DNA of 64,000 nt from Flavobacterium kayseriense (GCF_014305095.1 NZ_JACRUI010000001.1:543695-607694), one strand, 5' to 3'; positions 7,271 to 17,010 are shown, numbered from the stretch's first letter. Notes: generated by a model from the letters alone, not told the origin. Made by a program: numbers and translations.

Positions 7271-8205
7271 AACCAATCTCTTGGATTTTCTAATACATTT
7301 ACCAACTTCTCTTCTTCGCTTCCTGCTTCAGGATGATGATCGTACACCCACTGCACGTGTGGCGGCAATGACATCAAAATAGATTCAATTCGACCATTGG
7401 TTTTTAAACCAAACAAGGTCCCTTTATCATGCACCAAATTGAACTCTACATATCGACCGCGACGGATCTCTTGCCATGTTTTTTGTTCAGCGGTGTAGGG
7501 TAAATATTTTCTTTTTTCTACTATTGGTATATAAGCCTGCAAGAAACTATTCCCCACTTCAGATACAAAGTTGAACCAGTCTTCCATTTTCATTTCCTCA
7601 GTTTCTTTGCAATAATCGAAGAACAATCCTCCTATTCCGCGTGCTTCATTACGATGTGCATTCCAGAAATAAGTATCACATTGTTTTTTATATTTTGGAT
7701 AAAAAGCTGGATTGTGTTTGTCGCAAGCCGTTTTACACGTTTGGTGAAAATGAATGGCATCTTCTTCAAACAAATAATAAGGCGTTAAATCTTGTCCGCC
7801 GCCAAACCATTGTTGGATTACTTTTCTTGGACCTGTACTGAGCTCTGTCGAAGTATCGTACATTTCAAAATAACGCCAATTGGCATGAACCGTAGGCACC
7901 ATAGGGTTCTTTGGATGCAAAACCAAACTTAGTCCGCAGGCAAAGAAATCAGCTTCGCCTACGCCAAACATCTTTTGCATGGCTTCAGGTAATTTTCCGT
8001 GTACCGCTGAGATGTTGACACCGCCTTTTTCAAAAACGTTCCCGTTCTCGATTACACGTGTGCGTCCGCCGCCGCCTTCTGGGCGTTCCCATAAGTCTTC
8101 TTTAAATTTGGCTTGACCATCGACAGCTTCTAATCCTGCAACGATGGTGTCTTGAAGGTTTTGTATGTATGCGAAAAATTGTTCTTTCATGTCTAAATAA
8201 AACAT
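7261..8205 (-). CDS. hemF: Oxygen-dependent coproporphyrinogen III oxidase
   Basis: Oxidative decarboxylation of coproporphyrinogen III to protoporphyrinogen IX using O2. About 310 residues, the normal HemF length, with the family motifs RPEGGGGRTRVIE, VHANWRYFEM, WFGGGQDLTPYYLF and RGRYVEFNLVHDKGT. The frame opens at 8205, where TAATG overlaps the stop of the upstream gene, suggesting translational coupling; the ATG at 8190 (MKEQFFAYIQN) is an equally good start. The C-terminus (WLAS, stop) lies inside a REP palindrome. A divergent second copy of the 3' end lies immediately downstream. Confidence 0.96.
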   Translation of the reverse strand: MFYLDMKEQFFAYIQNLQDTIVAGLEAVDGQAKFKEDLWERPEGGGGRTRVIENGNVFEKGGVNISAVHGKLPEAMQKMFGVGEADFFACGLSLVLHPKNPMVPTVHANWRYFEMYDTSTELSTGPRKVIQQWFGGGQDLTPYYLFEEDAIHFHQTCKTACDKHNPAFYPKYKKQCDTYFWNAHRNEARGIGGLFFDYCKETEEMKMEDWFNFVSEVGNSFLQAYIPIVEKRKYLPYTAEQKTWQEIRRGRYVEFNLVHDKGTLFGLKTNGRIESILMSLPPHVQWVYDHHPEAGSEEEKLVNVLENPRDWLAS

Positions 8206-9209
8206 TAATTAATTTTGTAATTGGCTGGAAGCATATTTCCTACCCTTTGTTCTGACAACTTGCCTGAAAAGCTGATGTCCTCGATATTTGAATTGAGACC
8301 AAATTGATCAATATAAAACGACTTTGTTTGCAAAATGATTTTTGACTGTCCACCTTTTTTGTGTAATAAACTAAATTCAGCTATAAAATTTTTATTATGC
8401 AAACCTCTTTCTTGTTTTAACACGGCAACTCTTTTCAACCCTAATGTATCTGTTACAATAAAACTATCTTTAGGATTAACTTGAAATGATTTTTCAAAAA
8501 CTAAAAAATTGCTTTTTCCCAAAGTTTCGTTTCTTAAATTTCTAAAAAACTCTAATTGCGAACCAGTGTAGCATTTTTTTCTGTTTTTAATTATTTTAGA
8601 ACTAACGTTTTTTTCTTCAAAACGAGATAAACCAGAAAAAAAACTCTGCGTCACATCTCTAGAACTGATGCTTAATTTCCAAAACTTAATTTCGAAATTT
8701 AATAATTCATAGGTTATTTTATAGCCCAGAGAACTATTAACTATAATTAAAGGGTTTTGCGAAAACGCTTTTAAAGTTCTTTTATCTTTTTCATACATAA
8801 AATATATATCACTTTCCTTTTCAATTTTAGAAGCTTTTCCGAACGAAGTTGTACCTAAAAATTGATCTCTAAATAACTCCATTTTTTGCTTTCTAGTAAA
8901 AAGATCTTTTTTAATTATGACTTCATTCAAACTTTCAGCTACTTCTTTTAAGACAATACGTAATTCCTTATCCGATTCAGATTTTAAATATTGCGTTTGA
9001 TACCCTAAAAAACTTGCCACCAAAACAGTATTTAATCTAAACGAATTGTCAATTACGAAATCTCCCTTTTTATCTGTTAATGTACCAATTGTTGTTCCGT
9101 CAAAATAAACGTTTGCAGCCACAAGAGGCTTACCATTAACATCAACTACTTTACCTCTAATTTGAGCAAAAGAAACAGTAACAAATAAAAGAAGTAAGAG
9201 TGTTTTCAT
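8205..9209 (-). CDS. Secreted carboxypeptidase-regulatory-like (CarboxypepD_reg) domain protein
   Basis: A 334-residue exported protein. The signal peptide MKTLLLLLFVTVSFAQ is followed by an ~80-residue beta-sandwich of the CarboxypepD_reg-like type (GKVVDVNGKPLVAANVYFDGT ... GYQTQYLKS). That domain commonly caps TonB-dependent receptors and outer-membrane proteins of Bacteroidota. The remaining ~240 residues match nothing I can name and there is no receptor barrel. It lies in a haem gene run, 17 bases after the OmpA-family gene, and its stop overlaps the hemF start (TAATG), so it is probably co-transcribed with hemF. Function unknown. Confidence 0.75.
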   Translation of the reverse strand: MKTLLLLLFVTVSFAQIRGKVVDVNGKPLVAANVYFDGTTIGTLTDKKGDFVIDNSFRLNTVLVASFLGYQTQYLKSESDKELRIVLKEVAESLNEVIIKKDLFTRKQKMELFRDQFLGTTSFGKASKIEKESDIYFMYEKDKRTLKAFSQNPLIIVNSSLGYKITYELLNFEIKFWKLSISSRDVTQSFFSGLSRFEEKNVSSKIIKNRKKCYTGSQLEFFRNLRNETLGKSNFLVFEKSFQVNPKDSFIVTDTLGLKRVAVLKQERGLHNKNFIAEFSLLHKKGGQSKIILQTKSFYIDQFGLNSNIEDISFSGKLSEQRVGNMLPANYKIN

Positions 9210-9226
9210 ATTTTAAAAAATTAGAT

Positions 9227-10273
9227 TTAAAACCTCATCAATTCGACTCTGCGGTTTTTAGCTTTGTTTTCTTCTGTGTTATTGGTTACCATCGGTTTTT
9301 CAGCACCAAATCCGCTTGCTTTTAATCGTTTAATATCAATTCCTTTTCCTGCTAAGGCATACATCACTGTATTTGCTCTATCGATTGACAACTTCTTATT
9401 ACGCTCCACGCTTCCACTATTGTCCGTATGCCCTACTATTGATAATTTCAAATTTGGATTATTTGTTAATAACGCAAAAATCTCATCAACAATCTTTTGT
9501 CCCTCTTTTTGTAAAGTGGCTTTATCAGGATCGAAATTAATATTTAAAACCGCTTTCCCTTTGGTTTCAATATCTTTCTGCATCTCTGAGGCAGTAGGAG
9601 CTTTGATTGTTTGCTTAAATCCTTCTATTTCAATAATTCCTATTTCAGAATGAGCAGAATTTGAACTCAACTGAATGAATACTTTTCCGATTTTATGATT
9701 CAAAGCATAATTCCGAACTGAATTATCATAAGGACTCCCTGCGCTTTGAATGTATTTATATGCTGCTTTTTCTTCTGTTTGCTGCAGCGCATCCAACTTG
9801 TCCGTAGGTATTTTACCGTCGAATAGTAAAACCGCTCCTATATTTTTTAGATAATCATCAACGCTTTTATCGAATTTTAATTGATTAAATTCAGCATCAA
9901 CATCTTTCATAATCAAATACAAACTAGCTTTTTTCCCTTCAGCTTTAAAAAAAGAATTGCCGTTATAGATATACAATTTACTGAAATCGAAAAAATTTGT
10001 CATTCCGTTTTTAGCAACTTCTCTACTTCCCTCTTCTTTAACAATAAAGCCTTCTGGCGCAGATATATAAGGAAAAACGCCTATGTCTGCTGTTGATTCT
10101 GGTATTTTTGACCAATCAAATGATTCTAAAAACAGTGTCTCTTTTGATGTTGTCTTTGAATCTGTAACTGTTTTATCAATTGTGTTACTTTCAGCTTCCT
10201 GAACAGCTTTATTTTCTTTTTTACAGGAACACAGTCCTAAACCTATACATGCAATAATTAGAATCTTTTTCAT
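9227..10273 (-). CDS. OmpA-family lipoprotein with C-terminal peptidoglycan-binding domain
   Basis: A 348-residue lipoprotein: signal peptide MKKILIIACIGLGLCSC with lipobox, a ~210-residue unassigned middle region, then an OmpA-like domain from about residue 240. Motifs are NINFDPDKATL, SIVGHTDNSGSVERNKKLS and AKNRRVEL. The domain would bind peptidoglycan while the lipid anchors it in a membrane. It is on the haem strand between the 126-residue protein gene and the CarboxypepD_reg gene. Why it sits among haem genes is not clear from sequence. Confidence 0.85.
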   Translation of the reverse strand: MKKILIIACIGLGLCSCKKENKAVQEAESNTIDKTVTDSKTTSKETLFLESFDWSKIPESTADIGVFPYISAPEGFIVKEEGSREVAKNGMTNFFDFSKLYIYNGNSFFKAEGKKASLYLIMKDVDAEFNQLKFDKSVDDYLKNIGAVLLFDGKIPTDKLDALQQTEEKAAYKYIQSAGSPYDNSVRNYALNHKIGKVFIQLSSNSAHSEIGIIEIEGFKQTIKAPTASEMQKDIETKGKAVLNINFDPDKATLQKEGQKIVDEIFALLTNNPNLKLSIVGHTDNSGSVERNKKLSIDRANTVMYALAGKGIDIKRLKASGFGAEKPMVTNNTEENKAKNRRVELMRF

Positions 10274-10357
10274 TTTAGTTTTCTTAATAGTTATACCTAA
10301 CTAAATTAGGACCTAAAATTTTAAAAAAGTTACTCTAGCATTAAATATAAGTTACCG

Positions 10358-10738
10358 CTACATTATTTTTTTTAGATTGTTAATCTTCGTTGCAATCTCA
10401 AACGAGAACGTCTTACTATCTAACTGAATACGTTCGTAAATGGATAATGCTTTACTGTAAAAATCATTTGGAAAAACTTTCGAATATTTCACCAAAAAAT
10501 CAGCAAAGCGCTCTTTATCCTCCCAATCAAAACCATATCCAGAGAGTAGAGTGATTAAATCCTTTTCGGATATTTCACACAAAATAGCCGTATTCAAACT
10601 TAAGTCGGTCAGTTGATTATCAATTAAACTCGTATCATCAATATCCCAAAACTTTGGCACAAAAACCAAAGAAAGTAAAGTGGTCAACATAGTGTCAATC
10701 TTTACTTTCTTCTCGTCTCTTAGTCCTTTATTTAGCAT
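10358..10738 (-). CDS. Conserved-looking hypothetical protein between hemE and an OmpA gene
   Basis: A 126-residue soluble, probably helical protein with no signal peptide or membrane segment. It begins 6 bases after the hemE stop, so the two are almost certainly in one transcript. Acidic C-terminal half (YGFDWEDKERFADFLVKYSKVF). I recognise no domain. Tight packing behind hemE supports it being real. Confidence 0.65.
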   Translation of the reverse strand: MLNKGLRDEKKVKIDTMLTTLLSLVFVPKFWDIDDTSLIDNQLTDLSLNTAILCEISEKDLITLLSGYGFDWEDKERFADFLVKYSKVFPNDFYSKALSIYERIQLDSKTFSFEIATKINNLKKIM

Positions 10739-10744
10739 TTGCTA

Positions 10745-11770
10745 TTATTGATTGTATTCTTTCACTGCATCAATAAACGCTTTGGCGTGATCAACAGGAA
10801 TATTTGGTAAAATACCGTGACCTAAATTCACGATGTATTTGTCTTTTCCGAATTCGTCAATCATTTCGTGAACCATTTTCTTGATTACCGGAATTGGCGA
10901 TAACAATCTTGATGGGTCAAAATTACCTTGTAAAGTGATGTTTCCACCAGAAAGGTATCTTGCATTTCTAGGCGAACAAGTCCAGTCTACTCCTAATGCA
11001 GAAGCACGGCTTTTTCCCATTTCGCCAAGAGCGAACCAACATCCTTTTCCGAAAACAATTACCGGAGCATCATCAGCTAGTGCTTCAACAATCTGGTTGA
11101 TGTATTTCCAAGAAAATTCTTGATAGTCTACTGGAGATAACATTCCGCCCCAAGAGTCAAAGATTTGAACGGCATTTACTCCCGCTTTTACTTTTTCTTT
11201 TAGGTATAAAATAGTGGTATCTGTAATTTTTTGTAATAAAACGTGTGCTGCTTCTGGGTATTGAAAACAGAATCCTTTGGCTTTATCAAAGCTTTTAGAA
11301 CCTTGTCCTTCTACGGCATAACACATGATTGTCCATGGTGAACCGGCAAAACCAATTAATGGCACTTCATAGTTCAACATCTCTTTAGTCAATTTAATAG
11401 CATCAAAAACGTATCCTAATGTTTCGTGAACATCAGGAACAATTACGTTCTCTACATCTTGAATCGTACGAATAGGATGCGGTAAATACGGACCAAAATT
11501 TGGTTTCATCTCTACATCAATTCCCATTGCTTGTGGAATCACTAAGATATCTGAGAACAAAATCGCAGCATCTGGAGCAATTCTACGAATAGGCTGCACG
11601 GTAATTTCGGCGGCCAACTCTGGAGTTTGACAACGGGTAAAGAAGTCATATTTATCACGCAATGCGATAAATTCTGGTAAATATCTACCTGCCTGACGCA
11701 TCATCCATACTGGCGGACGTTGCACTGTTTCTCCTTTTAATGCTCTTAAAAATAAGTCGTTTTTTATCAT
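10745..11770 (-). CDS. hemE: Uroporphyrinogen decarboxylase
   Basis: Removes the four acetate carboxyls of uroporphyrinogen III to give coproporphyrinogen III. The 341-residue protein starts [14 protein letters not shown] and carries the signature [15 protein letters not shown] with its catalytic-site arginines. The second signature is [16 protein letters not shown], and [14 protein letters not shown] lies near the C-terminus. Length and motifs are complete. It lies 62 bases downstream of hemD on the same strand. Confidence 0.97.
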   Translation of the reverse strand: MIKNDLFLRALKGETVQRPPVWMMRQAGRYLPEFIALRDKYDFFTRCQTPELAAEITVQPIRRIAPDAAILFSDILVIPQAMGIDVEMKPNFGPYLPHPIRTIQDVENVIVPDVHETLGYVFDAIKLTKEMLNYEVPLIGFAGSPWTIMCYAVEGQGSKSFDKAKGFCFQYPEAAHVLLQKITDTTILYLKEKVKAGVNAVQIFDSWGGMLSPVDYQEFSWKYINQIVEALADDAPVIVFGKGCWFALGEMGKSRASALGVDWTCSPRNARYLSGGNITLQGNFDPSRLLSPIPVIKKMVHEMIDEFGKDKYIVNLGHGILPNIPVDHAKAFIDAVKEYNQ

Positions 11771-11832
11771 TTTCTTGCTATTGGCTAGTCGCTCGTGGCT
11801 TTTAGCTGATGGTTTATTTTATATTGTTTGTT

Positions 11833-12525
11833 CTAGTTACCTTCTTCAGGAATTGGCTTATAATGCTGAATTACTTCAATAATCACGTCTTCGATCGTAG
11901 GCACTTCAGGTATTACTATGTTTTTAATTTTCTTTGCTTCTAAAGCAGAAGCCGTTGTAGAGCCTATACAAAAGCAGGTTTCTTTTTTGATTTTATTATT
12001 CGATATATAACTTTCGACAGCCGATGGACTGAAGAACATTATTCCGTCAAAATTTTCTTGATCTGATATTTTAAAAGGAGCTAGTGTCGTTTGGTACACT
12101 TCTATTTCATTAAAAGTGATTCCAGCTTCTTTTAACGCTTGAGGCAAAGTCTCTTTGCGTAAGTTTCCGCTGAAAAAAGTATAGCTCTCTTGATTATAAA
12201 TTAAGGTAATGATCTCGGCTAATTCTGATGCGTAGTCTAAATAAACATCCACAGTAAAACCATTCGCCTCCAATAATTCTTTGGTTTTGATACCAACGCA
12301 AAATACAGATTTAGTTCTTAAAGCTTCCCAACCGTTTTGCTCTATTAAACTTAGAACCGCATTTTGACTACTAAAAATCAGATTATTATTGATTTTACTC
12401 AAATCAAAAAGGTTGTTTTTAATTTCGATAAAATCTTGCTCTAACAAGTCAAAATCAGCATCAATGAATACTTGTCTTTGTTCTACAGAAAGCGTTTTGG
12501 TTGATAAAATACTTATTTGGCTCAT
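11833..12525 (-). CDS. hemD: Uroporphyrinogen-III synthase
   Basis: Cyclises hydroxymethylbilane to uroporphyrinogen III. The 230-residue protein has the low-conservation HemD fold. Recognisable pieces are NLIFSSQNAVLSLIE, FCVGIKTKELLEANGF, YTFFSGNLRKETLPQAL, EVYQTT and IMFFSPSAVESYI ... FCIGSTTASALE. Its start overlaps the hemC stop as TAATG. Position after hemC and before hemE confirms the weak sequence assignment. Confidence 0.92.
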   Translation of the reverse strand: MSQISILSTKTLSVEQRQVFIDADFDLLEQDFIEIKNNLFDLSKINNNLIFSSQNAVLSLIEQNGWEALRTKSVFCVGIKTKELLEANGFTVDVYLDYASELAEIITLIYNQESYTFFSGNLRKETLPQALKEAGITFNEIEVYQTTLAPFKISDQENFDGIMFFSPSAVESYISNNKIKKETCFCIGSTTASALEAKKIKNIVIPEVPTIEDVIIEVIQHYKPIPEEGN

Positions 12526-13451
12526 TATTTTTTCAGATTATTTTTAATTTCTGTCATTAGTTTTGTTCCTCCATTATTCAGCACTTCTTGAGCCGAATAA
12601 AATCCTAATTTCTTCCATTCTTCGATAGGAACAATTTTATCAACTTCAATTTTTTCTCTTCCGTCAAGCGAAAATAAAACACCTTGAAAATGAATTGTAT
12701 CTTCGTCTTCATTGTATTTAGCCAAAGCTCCAATTGGTGCCGTACAGCCACCTTCTAGTGTTTTAAGAAATTGACGTTCTATATAAGTAACTATTTCTGT
12801 CTCTATATCATTCAAATGCGATAAAGCATCAAGTGTAAAGGCATCGTTTTGCATAGCAACTACTAGCATTGCGCCTTGAGCAGGAGCAGGAATCATCCAA
12901 TCTAAATTGATATAATTCTCCGGCTTCAAGTTAATGCGTTCTAATCCTGCAGCGGCAAAAACAGCTCCATTCCACTCACCTTCATTGAGTTTTTTCATTC
13001 GCAAATTTACATTTCCGCGAAGGTCAACTACTTTATGTGTTGGGTATTTATTTAGCCATTGCGCTTGACGACGCAAACTTCCGGTGGCAATAGTTCCTGA
13101 TTCGTTAAGAAAATCCAGCTTGCCTTTGTGAACTAAAATATCGAGTGTACTAGCTCTTTCAAGAACGGCAGCTTGCACAATTCCATGCGGCAGAGCGGTA
13201 GGAACATCTTTCATGGAATGCACTGCGATATCTACATCACCATTAATCATAGCAACATCTAGTGTTTTTGTAAAAATTCCAGTAATTCCTAATTCGTAAA
13301 GTGGCTTATCCAAAATTACGTCACCAGTTGATTTTACAGCTACAATTTTAGTTTTAAATCCTAAATCATTTAACTTCTTCTCTACTGTGTGTGCTTGCCA
13401 AAGCGCAAGTTCACTATCTCTAGTACCTATTCGTATTGTTTTTTCAGCCAT
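12525..13451 (-). CDS. hemC: Hydroxymethylbilane synthase (porphobilinogen deaminase)
   Basis: Polymerises four porphobilinogen units on a dipyrromethane cofactor. The 308-residue protein starts KTIRIGTRDSELALWQA. Asp82 in HSMKDVP is the catalytic acid and Cys236 in EGGCTAPIGA carries the cofactor. The arginine motifs TGSLRRQAQ and DLRGNVNLRM bind the growing chain. The stop overlaps the hemD start (TAATG). hemA lies 68 bases upstream. Confidence 0.97.
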   Translation of the reverse strand: MAEKTIRIGTRDSELALWQAHTVEKKLNDLGFKTKIVAVKSTGDVILDKPLYELGITGIFTKTLDVAMINGDVDIAVHSMKDVPTALPHGIVQAAVLERASTLDILVHKGKLDFLNESGTIATGSLRRQAQWLNKYPTHKVVDLRGNVNLRMKKLNEGEWNGAVFAAAGLERINLKPENYINLDWMIPAPAQGAMLVVAMQNDAFTLDALSHLNDIETEIVTYIERQFLKTLEGGCTAPIGALAKYNEDEDTIHFQGVLFSLDGREKIEVDKIVPIEEWKKLGFYSAQEVLNNGGTKLMTEIKNNLKK

Positions 13452-13519
13452 TTTTATATTTTGATTTCTTAATAAATTAAAACCATTAAGAAATTAAGAT
13501 TCGATAAGTGTAAAGTTTA

Positions 13520-14776
13520 TTATTTTGCCGCCAACCCAATTTTGAAAACTTTCTCGATCCATTCGATACTTTCATCCACCATAGTGTCATCGTCTTTTAA
13601 ATGATTGGCAAACTGTGTTGTGATTTTTTGAATGATTCTAGCACTAATAATTTCGGCTTGTTCTTCGTTGAAATCGGCTATTTTTTTACTTTGAAAATTT
13701 AATTCTGAAACTTTCATCGCATTCAATTTTTCCTTCAACGCATGTATCGTAGGAGCAAACTTGCGTCCTTTGGTCCACACATTAAATTCTTCTTTGATTT
13801 CTTCGATAATAGCCTCGGCAGCTGGAATATGATTTTTTCGGTTTTCTAAAGTTTCGTCTGTTAGTTGTGACAAATAATCCATATGAATAAGTGTCACTCC
13901 TTCTAACTCTTCCACATCAGCATGTACGTTTTTTGGAATCGAAAGATCTAAAATCAATAAAGGCTTTTTTAAGTTTAAAATAGCTTTATCAACCGTAGGG
14001 TTTTGAGCACCAGTTGCCACGACAACTACATCGGCCTTCTGTAATTCTAAATGCAATTCAGAGTAATCTTTTACGATAAGGTTTAGCTTTCCAGCCAAAC
14101 GCTCTGCCTTGTCTTTAGTTCTATTGATAAGAGTGATGTGCTCATTTTTGGTATGTTTAACCAAATTTTCGCAGGTATTACGACCAATTTTTCCGGTACC
14201 AAACAACAGAATGTTTTTATTACCAACATCTACTACATTCTTCATGATGTACTGAACAGCCGCAAAAGAGACCGATGTCGCTCCTGAACTAATCTCAGTA
14301 TCGTTTTTGATTTTTTTGCTAGCCTGAATTACTGCGTTTACAAGTCGCTCCATGAAATTATTTGCTAATCCCATCGATTTTGACTGCGTGAAGCTAGAGC
14401 GTATTTGAGATATGATTTCAAAATCTCCTAGAATTTGACTGTCTAAACCAGTTCCTACTCTAAAAATATGACTGATCGCCTCTTGATTTTTGTAAACGAA
14501 ACCTACCTTTTGAAATTCTTCAACACTACCATTACTGTTTTCACAAATCAATTTTATTAATTGAAAAGGGTGTTCAGCAAAACCATATATTTCTGTACGG
14601 TTACAAGTAGATGTAACTATTAAACTCTCGATTCCTTCTGTTTTTGCTTGTTCAAGCAAACGTGTTTTTGCTAAAGTATCTAAGCTAAATTTACCTCTCA
14701 TTTCAGCGTCGGCTTTTTTATAACTTAGTCCTACTGAATAAAAATAGTGATGTTTAGATAGGGTATTATTTTCCAT
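13520..14776 (-). CDS. hemA: Glutamyl-tRNA reductase
   Basis: Reduces glutamyl-tRNA to glutamate-1-semialdehyde, the first step of the C5 haem pathway. The N-terminal catalytic domain has the active-site cysteine in TSTCNRTEIYG. The NADPH domain has LLFGTGKIGRNTCENL, and a dimerisation helix closes the protein. The open frame reaches 14791, but the promoter-like box at 14802-14809 would leave almost no leader for that start, so I use the ATG at 14776 (418 residues). It heads the minus-strand haem run; hemL, needed for the next step, is not in the window. Confidence 0.95.
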   Translation of the reverse strand: MENNTLSKHHYFYSVGLSYKKADAEMRGKFSLDTLAKTRLLEQAKTEGIESLIVTSTCNRTEIYGFAEHPFQLIKLICENSNGSVEEFQKVGFVYKNQEAISHIFRVGTGLDSQILGDFEIISQIRSSFTQSKSMGLANNFMERLVNAVIQASKKIKNDTEISSGATSVSFAAVQYIMKNVVDVGNKNILLFGTGKIGRNTCENLVKHTKNEHITLINRTKDKAERLAGKLNLIVKDYSELHLELQKADVVVVATGAQNPTVDKAILNLKKPLLILDLSIPKNVHADVEELEGVTLIHMDYLSQLTDETLENRKNHIPAAEAIIEEIKEEFNVWTKGRKFAPTIHALKEKLNAMKVSELNFQSKKIADFNEEQAEIISARIIQKITTQFANHLKDDDTMVDESIEWIEKVFKIGLAAK

Positions 14777-14801
14777 AGTATTACTTTTCAAGAAAGTGAG
14801 A

Positions 14802-14809
14802 CAAAATTA
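14802..14809 (-). promoter_or_regulatory. Putative -7 promoter box of hemA
   Basis: Minus strand TAATTTTG, an exact TAnnTTTG match. Transcription would begin near 14795, which favours the ATG at 14776 over the one at 14791. It shares the divergent intergenic region with the AraC regulator gene. Confidence 0.5.
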
Positions 14810-14903
14810 TTACTATCATATCTATAAAAGTAACGCTAGAAGTACTATTTGTGTCGCTTGATGTTTTTTTATTTCTAAAAGACTGACAATAGGTAAAAAA
14901 CGC

Positions 14904-14911
14904 TATTTTTG
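14904..14911 (+). promoter_or_regulatory. Putative -7 promoter box of the AraC-family gene
   Basis: TATTTTTG, an exact TAnnTTTG match about 94 bases before the ATG of the regulator. Divergent from the hemA promoter box 95 bases away, so both units could be controlled from one region. Confidence 0.45.
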
Positions 14912-15004
14912 TGGTGTAATCAAGGTACTTGTACTTAATAAATTAGAACGATTCTAAATTAAAGAGATTATTATATAAACTATTGCTATTATAAAAATAT
15001 CGCT

Positions 15005-15877
15005 ATGAGTTCACAAGAAATTATAAAGATAGAAGATGATTTTACTTTAATTCGTTTTCAAAATGACAGCACACAGAGCTTCAACGCACAGCGCGAAGTA
15101 AGCAGTGGACTGATTCAATTCCATTTTGGATTAAAAGGAAGCGCTAAATTTATTTTTAATCAAGGCAACTACGCTTTGGAACTGAAAGAAGAGAAATCAT
15201 TGCTTTTATACAACCCACAAAAAGAACTACCCTTAAATTTGGAGTTAGCTCCTAGCTCATGGGTGATATCTGTAATAATTTCGATAAAGAAATTCCATGC
15301 TTTATTTTCGAATGAGGCAGATTATATCACTTTTTTAAGTGGGGAAAATAAGGACAAAAAATATTACAACGAAGGAAATATAAGTCCATCGATGGCTATT
15401 GTACTAAGTCAGCTTTTTCATTACAACTTGCATCCGTCTATCAAAAATCTATACTATAAAGGAAAAGGGTATGAATTACTAAGTTTGTACTTTAACCGTA
15501 CCGAAGACCCCAATGCAGAACAATGCCCGTTCTTGATTGACGAGGACAATGTAATGAAAATTAAAAAGGCAAAGGAAATCATTATCGCAAATATGGCCGA
15601 GCCGCCTGGACTGCAGGAACTCGCAGATGAAATAGGATTGAATCTTAAGAAACTCAAAATGGGTTTCAAACAAATTTACGGAGATACCGTTTATGGATTC
15701 CTATTTGACTATAAAATGGACTTTGCTCGAAAATTACTTGATAGTGGTTCCTATAATGTCAACGAAGTAGGATTAAAGATAGGTTACAGTACCGGAAGTC
15801 ATTTTATAGCAGCATTCAAAAAGAAATTTGCCACAACTCCAAAAAAGTATTTGATGTCAATTAATCCAAATGCGTAA
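15005..15877 (+). CDS. AraC-family transcriptional regulator beside the haem genes
   Basis: A 290-residue regulator. The ~170-residue N-terminal part is an effector-binding beta-rich region (IQFHFGLKGSAKFIF). The C-terminal ~100 residues form the double helix-turn-helix: first helix pair at LQELADEIGLNLKKLKMGFKQ, second at VNEVGLKIGYSTGSHFIAAFKKKF, ending TPKKYLM. It stands between divergent hemA and the co-oriented hemH gene, so a role in haem or iron control is a reasonable inference, not shown by sequence. Its N-terminal half does not look like a classical cupin sugar sensor. Confidence 0.9.
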   Translation: MSSQEIIKIEDDFTLIRFQNDSTQSFNAQREVSSGLIQFHFGLKGSAKFIFNQGNYALELKEEKSLLLYNPQKELPLNLELAPSSWVISVIISIKKFHALFSNEADYITFLSGENKDKKYYNEGNISPSMAIVLSQLFHYNLHPSIKNLYYKGKGYELLSLYFNRTEDPNAEQCPFLIDEDNVMKIKKAKEIIIANMAEPPGLQELADEIGLNLKKLKMGFKQIYGDTVYGFLFDYKMDFARKLLDSGSYNVNEVGLKIGYSTGSHFIAAFKKKFATTPKKYLMSINPNA

Positions 15878-15978
15878 GCAGTAATTGATTTTACATATTA
15901 AACAATAAATAAAAAATAGTTAATCGTACTTAAGAGAAAACGTTCTTTAAGTACTTTTACCAAATAAAAAAAAGCAAG

Positions 15979-17010
15979 ATGAAAGGTGTATTATTAGTTA
16001 ATTTAGGTTCTCCAGAAAGTCCAACTCCAAAAGATGTAAAACCGTACTTAGACGAATTTTTAATGGATAAATACGTAATTGACGTTCCGTTTTTACTGAG
16101 AGCACTGCTTGTACGTGGAATCATTTTACAAACAAGACCAAAAAAATCAGCTGCTGCTTACGCAAAAATATGGTGGGACGAAGGTTCACCACTTGTAGTT
16201 ATTTCACGAAGAATGCACGAAAAAGTAAAGCAACTTGTTAACGTACCCGTTTCGTTAGCGATGCGTTACGGAAATCCATCGTTATTATCTGGACTACAAG
16301 AATTACATGATAAAGGCGTAACCGAGGTAATGCTTTTTCCTTTGTATCCTCAACACGCTATGGCATCTACAACTACAATTTTAGAATTAGCTGAGGAGCA
16401 CAGACAAAAATATTTTCCGGGAATGAAATTTACTATTGTTCCCGCTTTTTACAATAAACCAGATTACTTACAAAATCTTGCAGATTCTATCAAAGGACAT
16501 TTAGCAGGTTTTGACTACGATCATTTATTATTCTCTTACCACGGTATCCCAGAACGTCACATTCGTAAAACAGATATCACTAAATCACATTGTAAAATAG
16601 ATGGATCTTGTTGCAATACGCCATCACCAGCACATGAATTTTGTTACCGTCACCAATGTTACGAAACAACCAAGCAAGTAGTAAAGTTATTAGGCATTCC
16701 AGAAGGAAAATACAGCCAAACATTTCAATCTCGATTAGCGGGTGATAAATGGTTAACACCTTACACTGATGTCGAAGTTAACAAAATGCCCGAAAAAGGA
16801 ATTAAAAAACTAGCCGTAGTAACCCCAGCTTTCGTTTCTGATTGTTTAGAAACTTTGGAGGAAATTGCAATGGAAGCTAATCACGAATTTAAAGAGCACG
16901 GTGGTGAAGAGTTCATGGCAATTCCTTGTTTAAACGATAGCGATGCATGGTGCCAAACGGTTGGAAACTGGATCAATGACTGGGCAACTGTAGAAAAAAC
17001 AATCGCATAA
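15979..17010 (+). CDS. hemH: Ferrochelatase
   Basis: Inserts Fe(II) into protoporphyrin IX to make protohaem at the membrane. The 343-residue protein has MKGVLLVNLGSPESP at the start, the catalytic His region LLFSYHGIPERHIRK, and SQTFQSRLAGDKWLTPYT. The segment CKIDGSCCNTPSPAHEFCYRHQC contains closely spaced cysteines, as in ferrochelatases with a cysteine-rich insert. The C-terminus VVTPAFVSDCLETLEEI has the conserved glutamates. It is followed directly by a MATE gene (stop and start adjacent). Confidence 0.97.
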   Translation: MKGVLLVNLGSPESPTPKDVKPYLDEFLMDKYVIDVPFLLRALLVRGIILQTRPKKSAAAYAKIWWDEGSPLVVISRRMHEKVKQLVNVPVSLAMRYGNPSLLSGLQELHDKGVTEVMLFPLYPQHAMASTTTILELAEEHRQKYFPGMKFTIVPAFYNKPDYLQNLADSIKGHLAGFDYDHLLFSYHGIPERHIRKTDITKSHCKIDGSCCNTPSPAHEFCYRHQCYETTKQVVKLLGIPEGKYSQTFQSRLAGDKWLTPYTDVEVNKMPEKGIKKLAVVTPAFVSDCLETLEEIAMEANHEFKEHGGEEFMAIPCLNDSDAWCQTVGNWINDWATVEKTIA

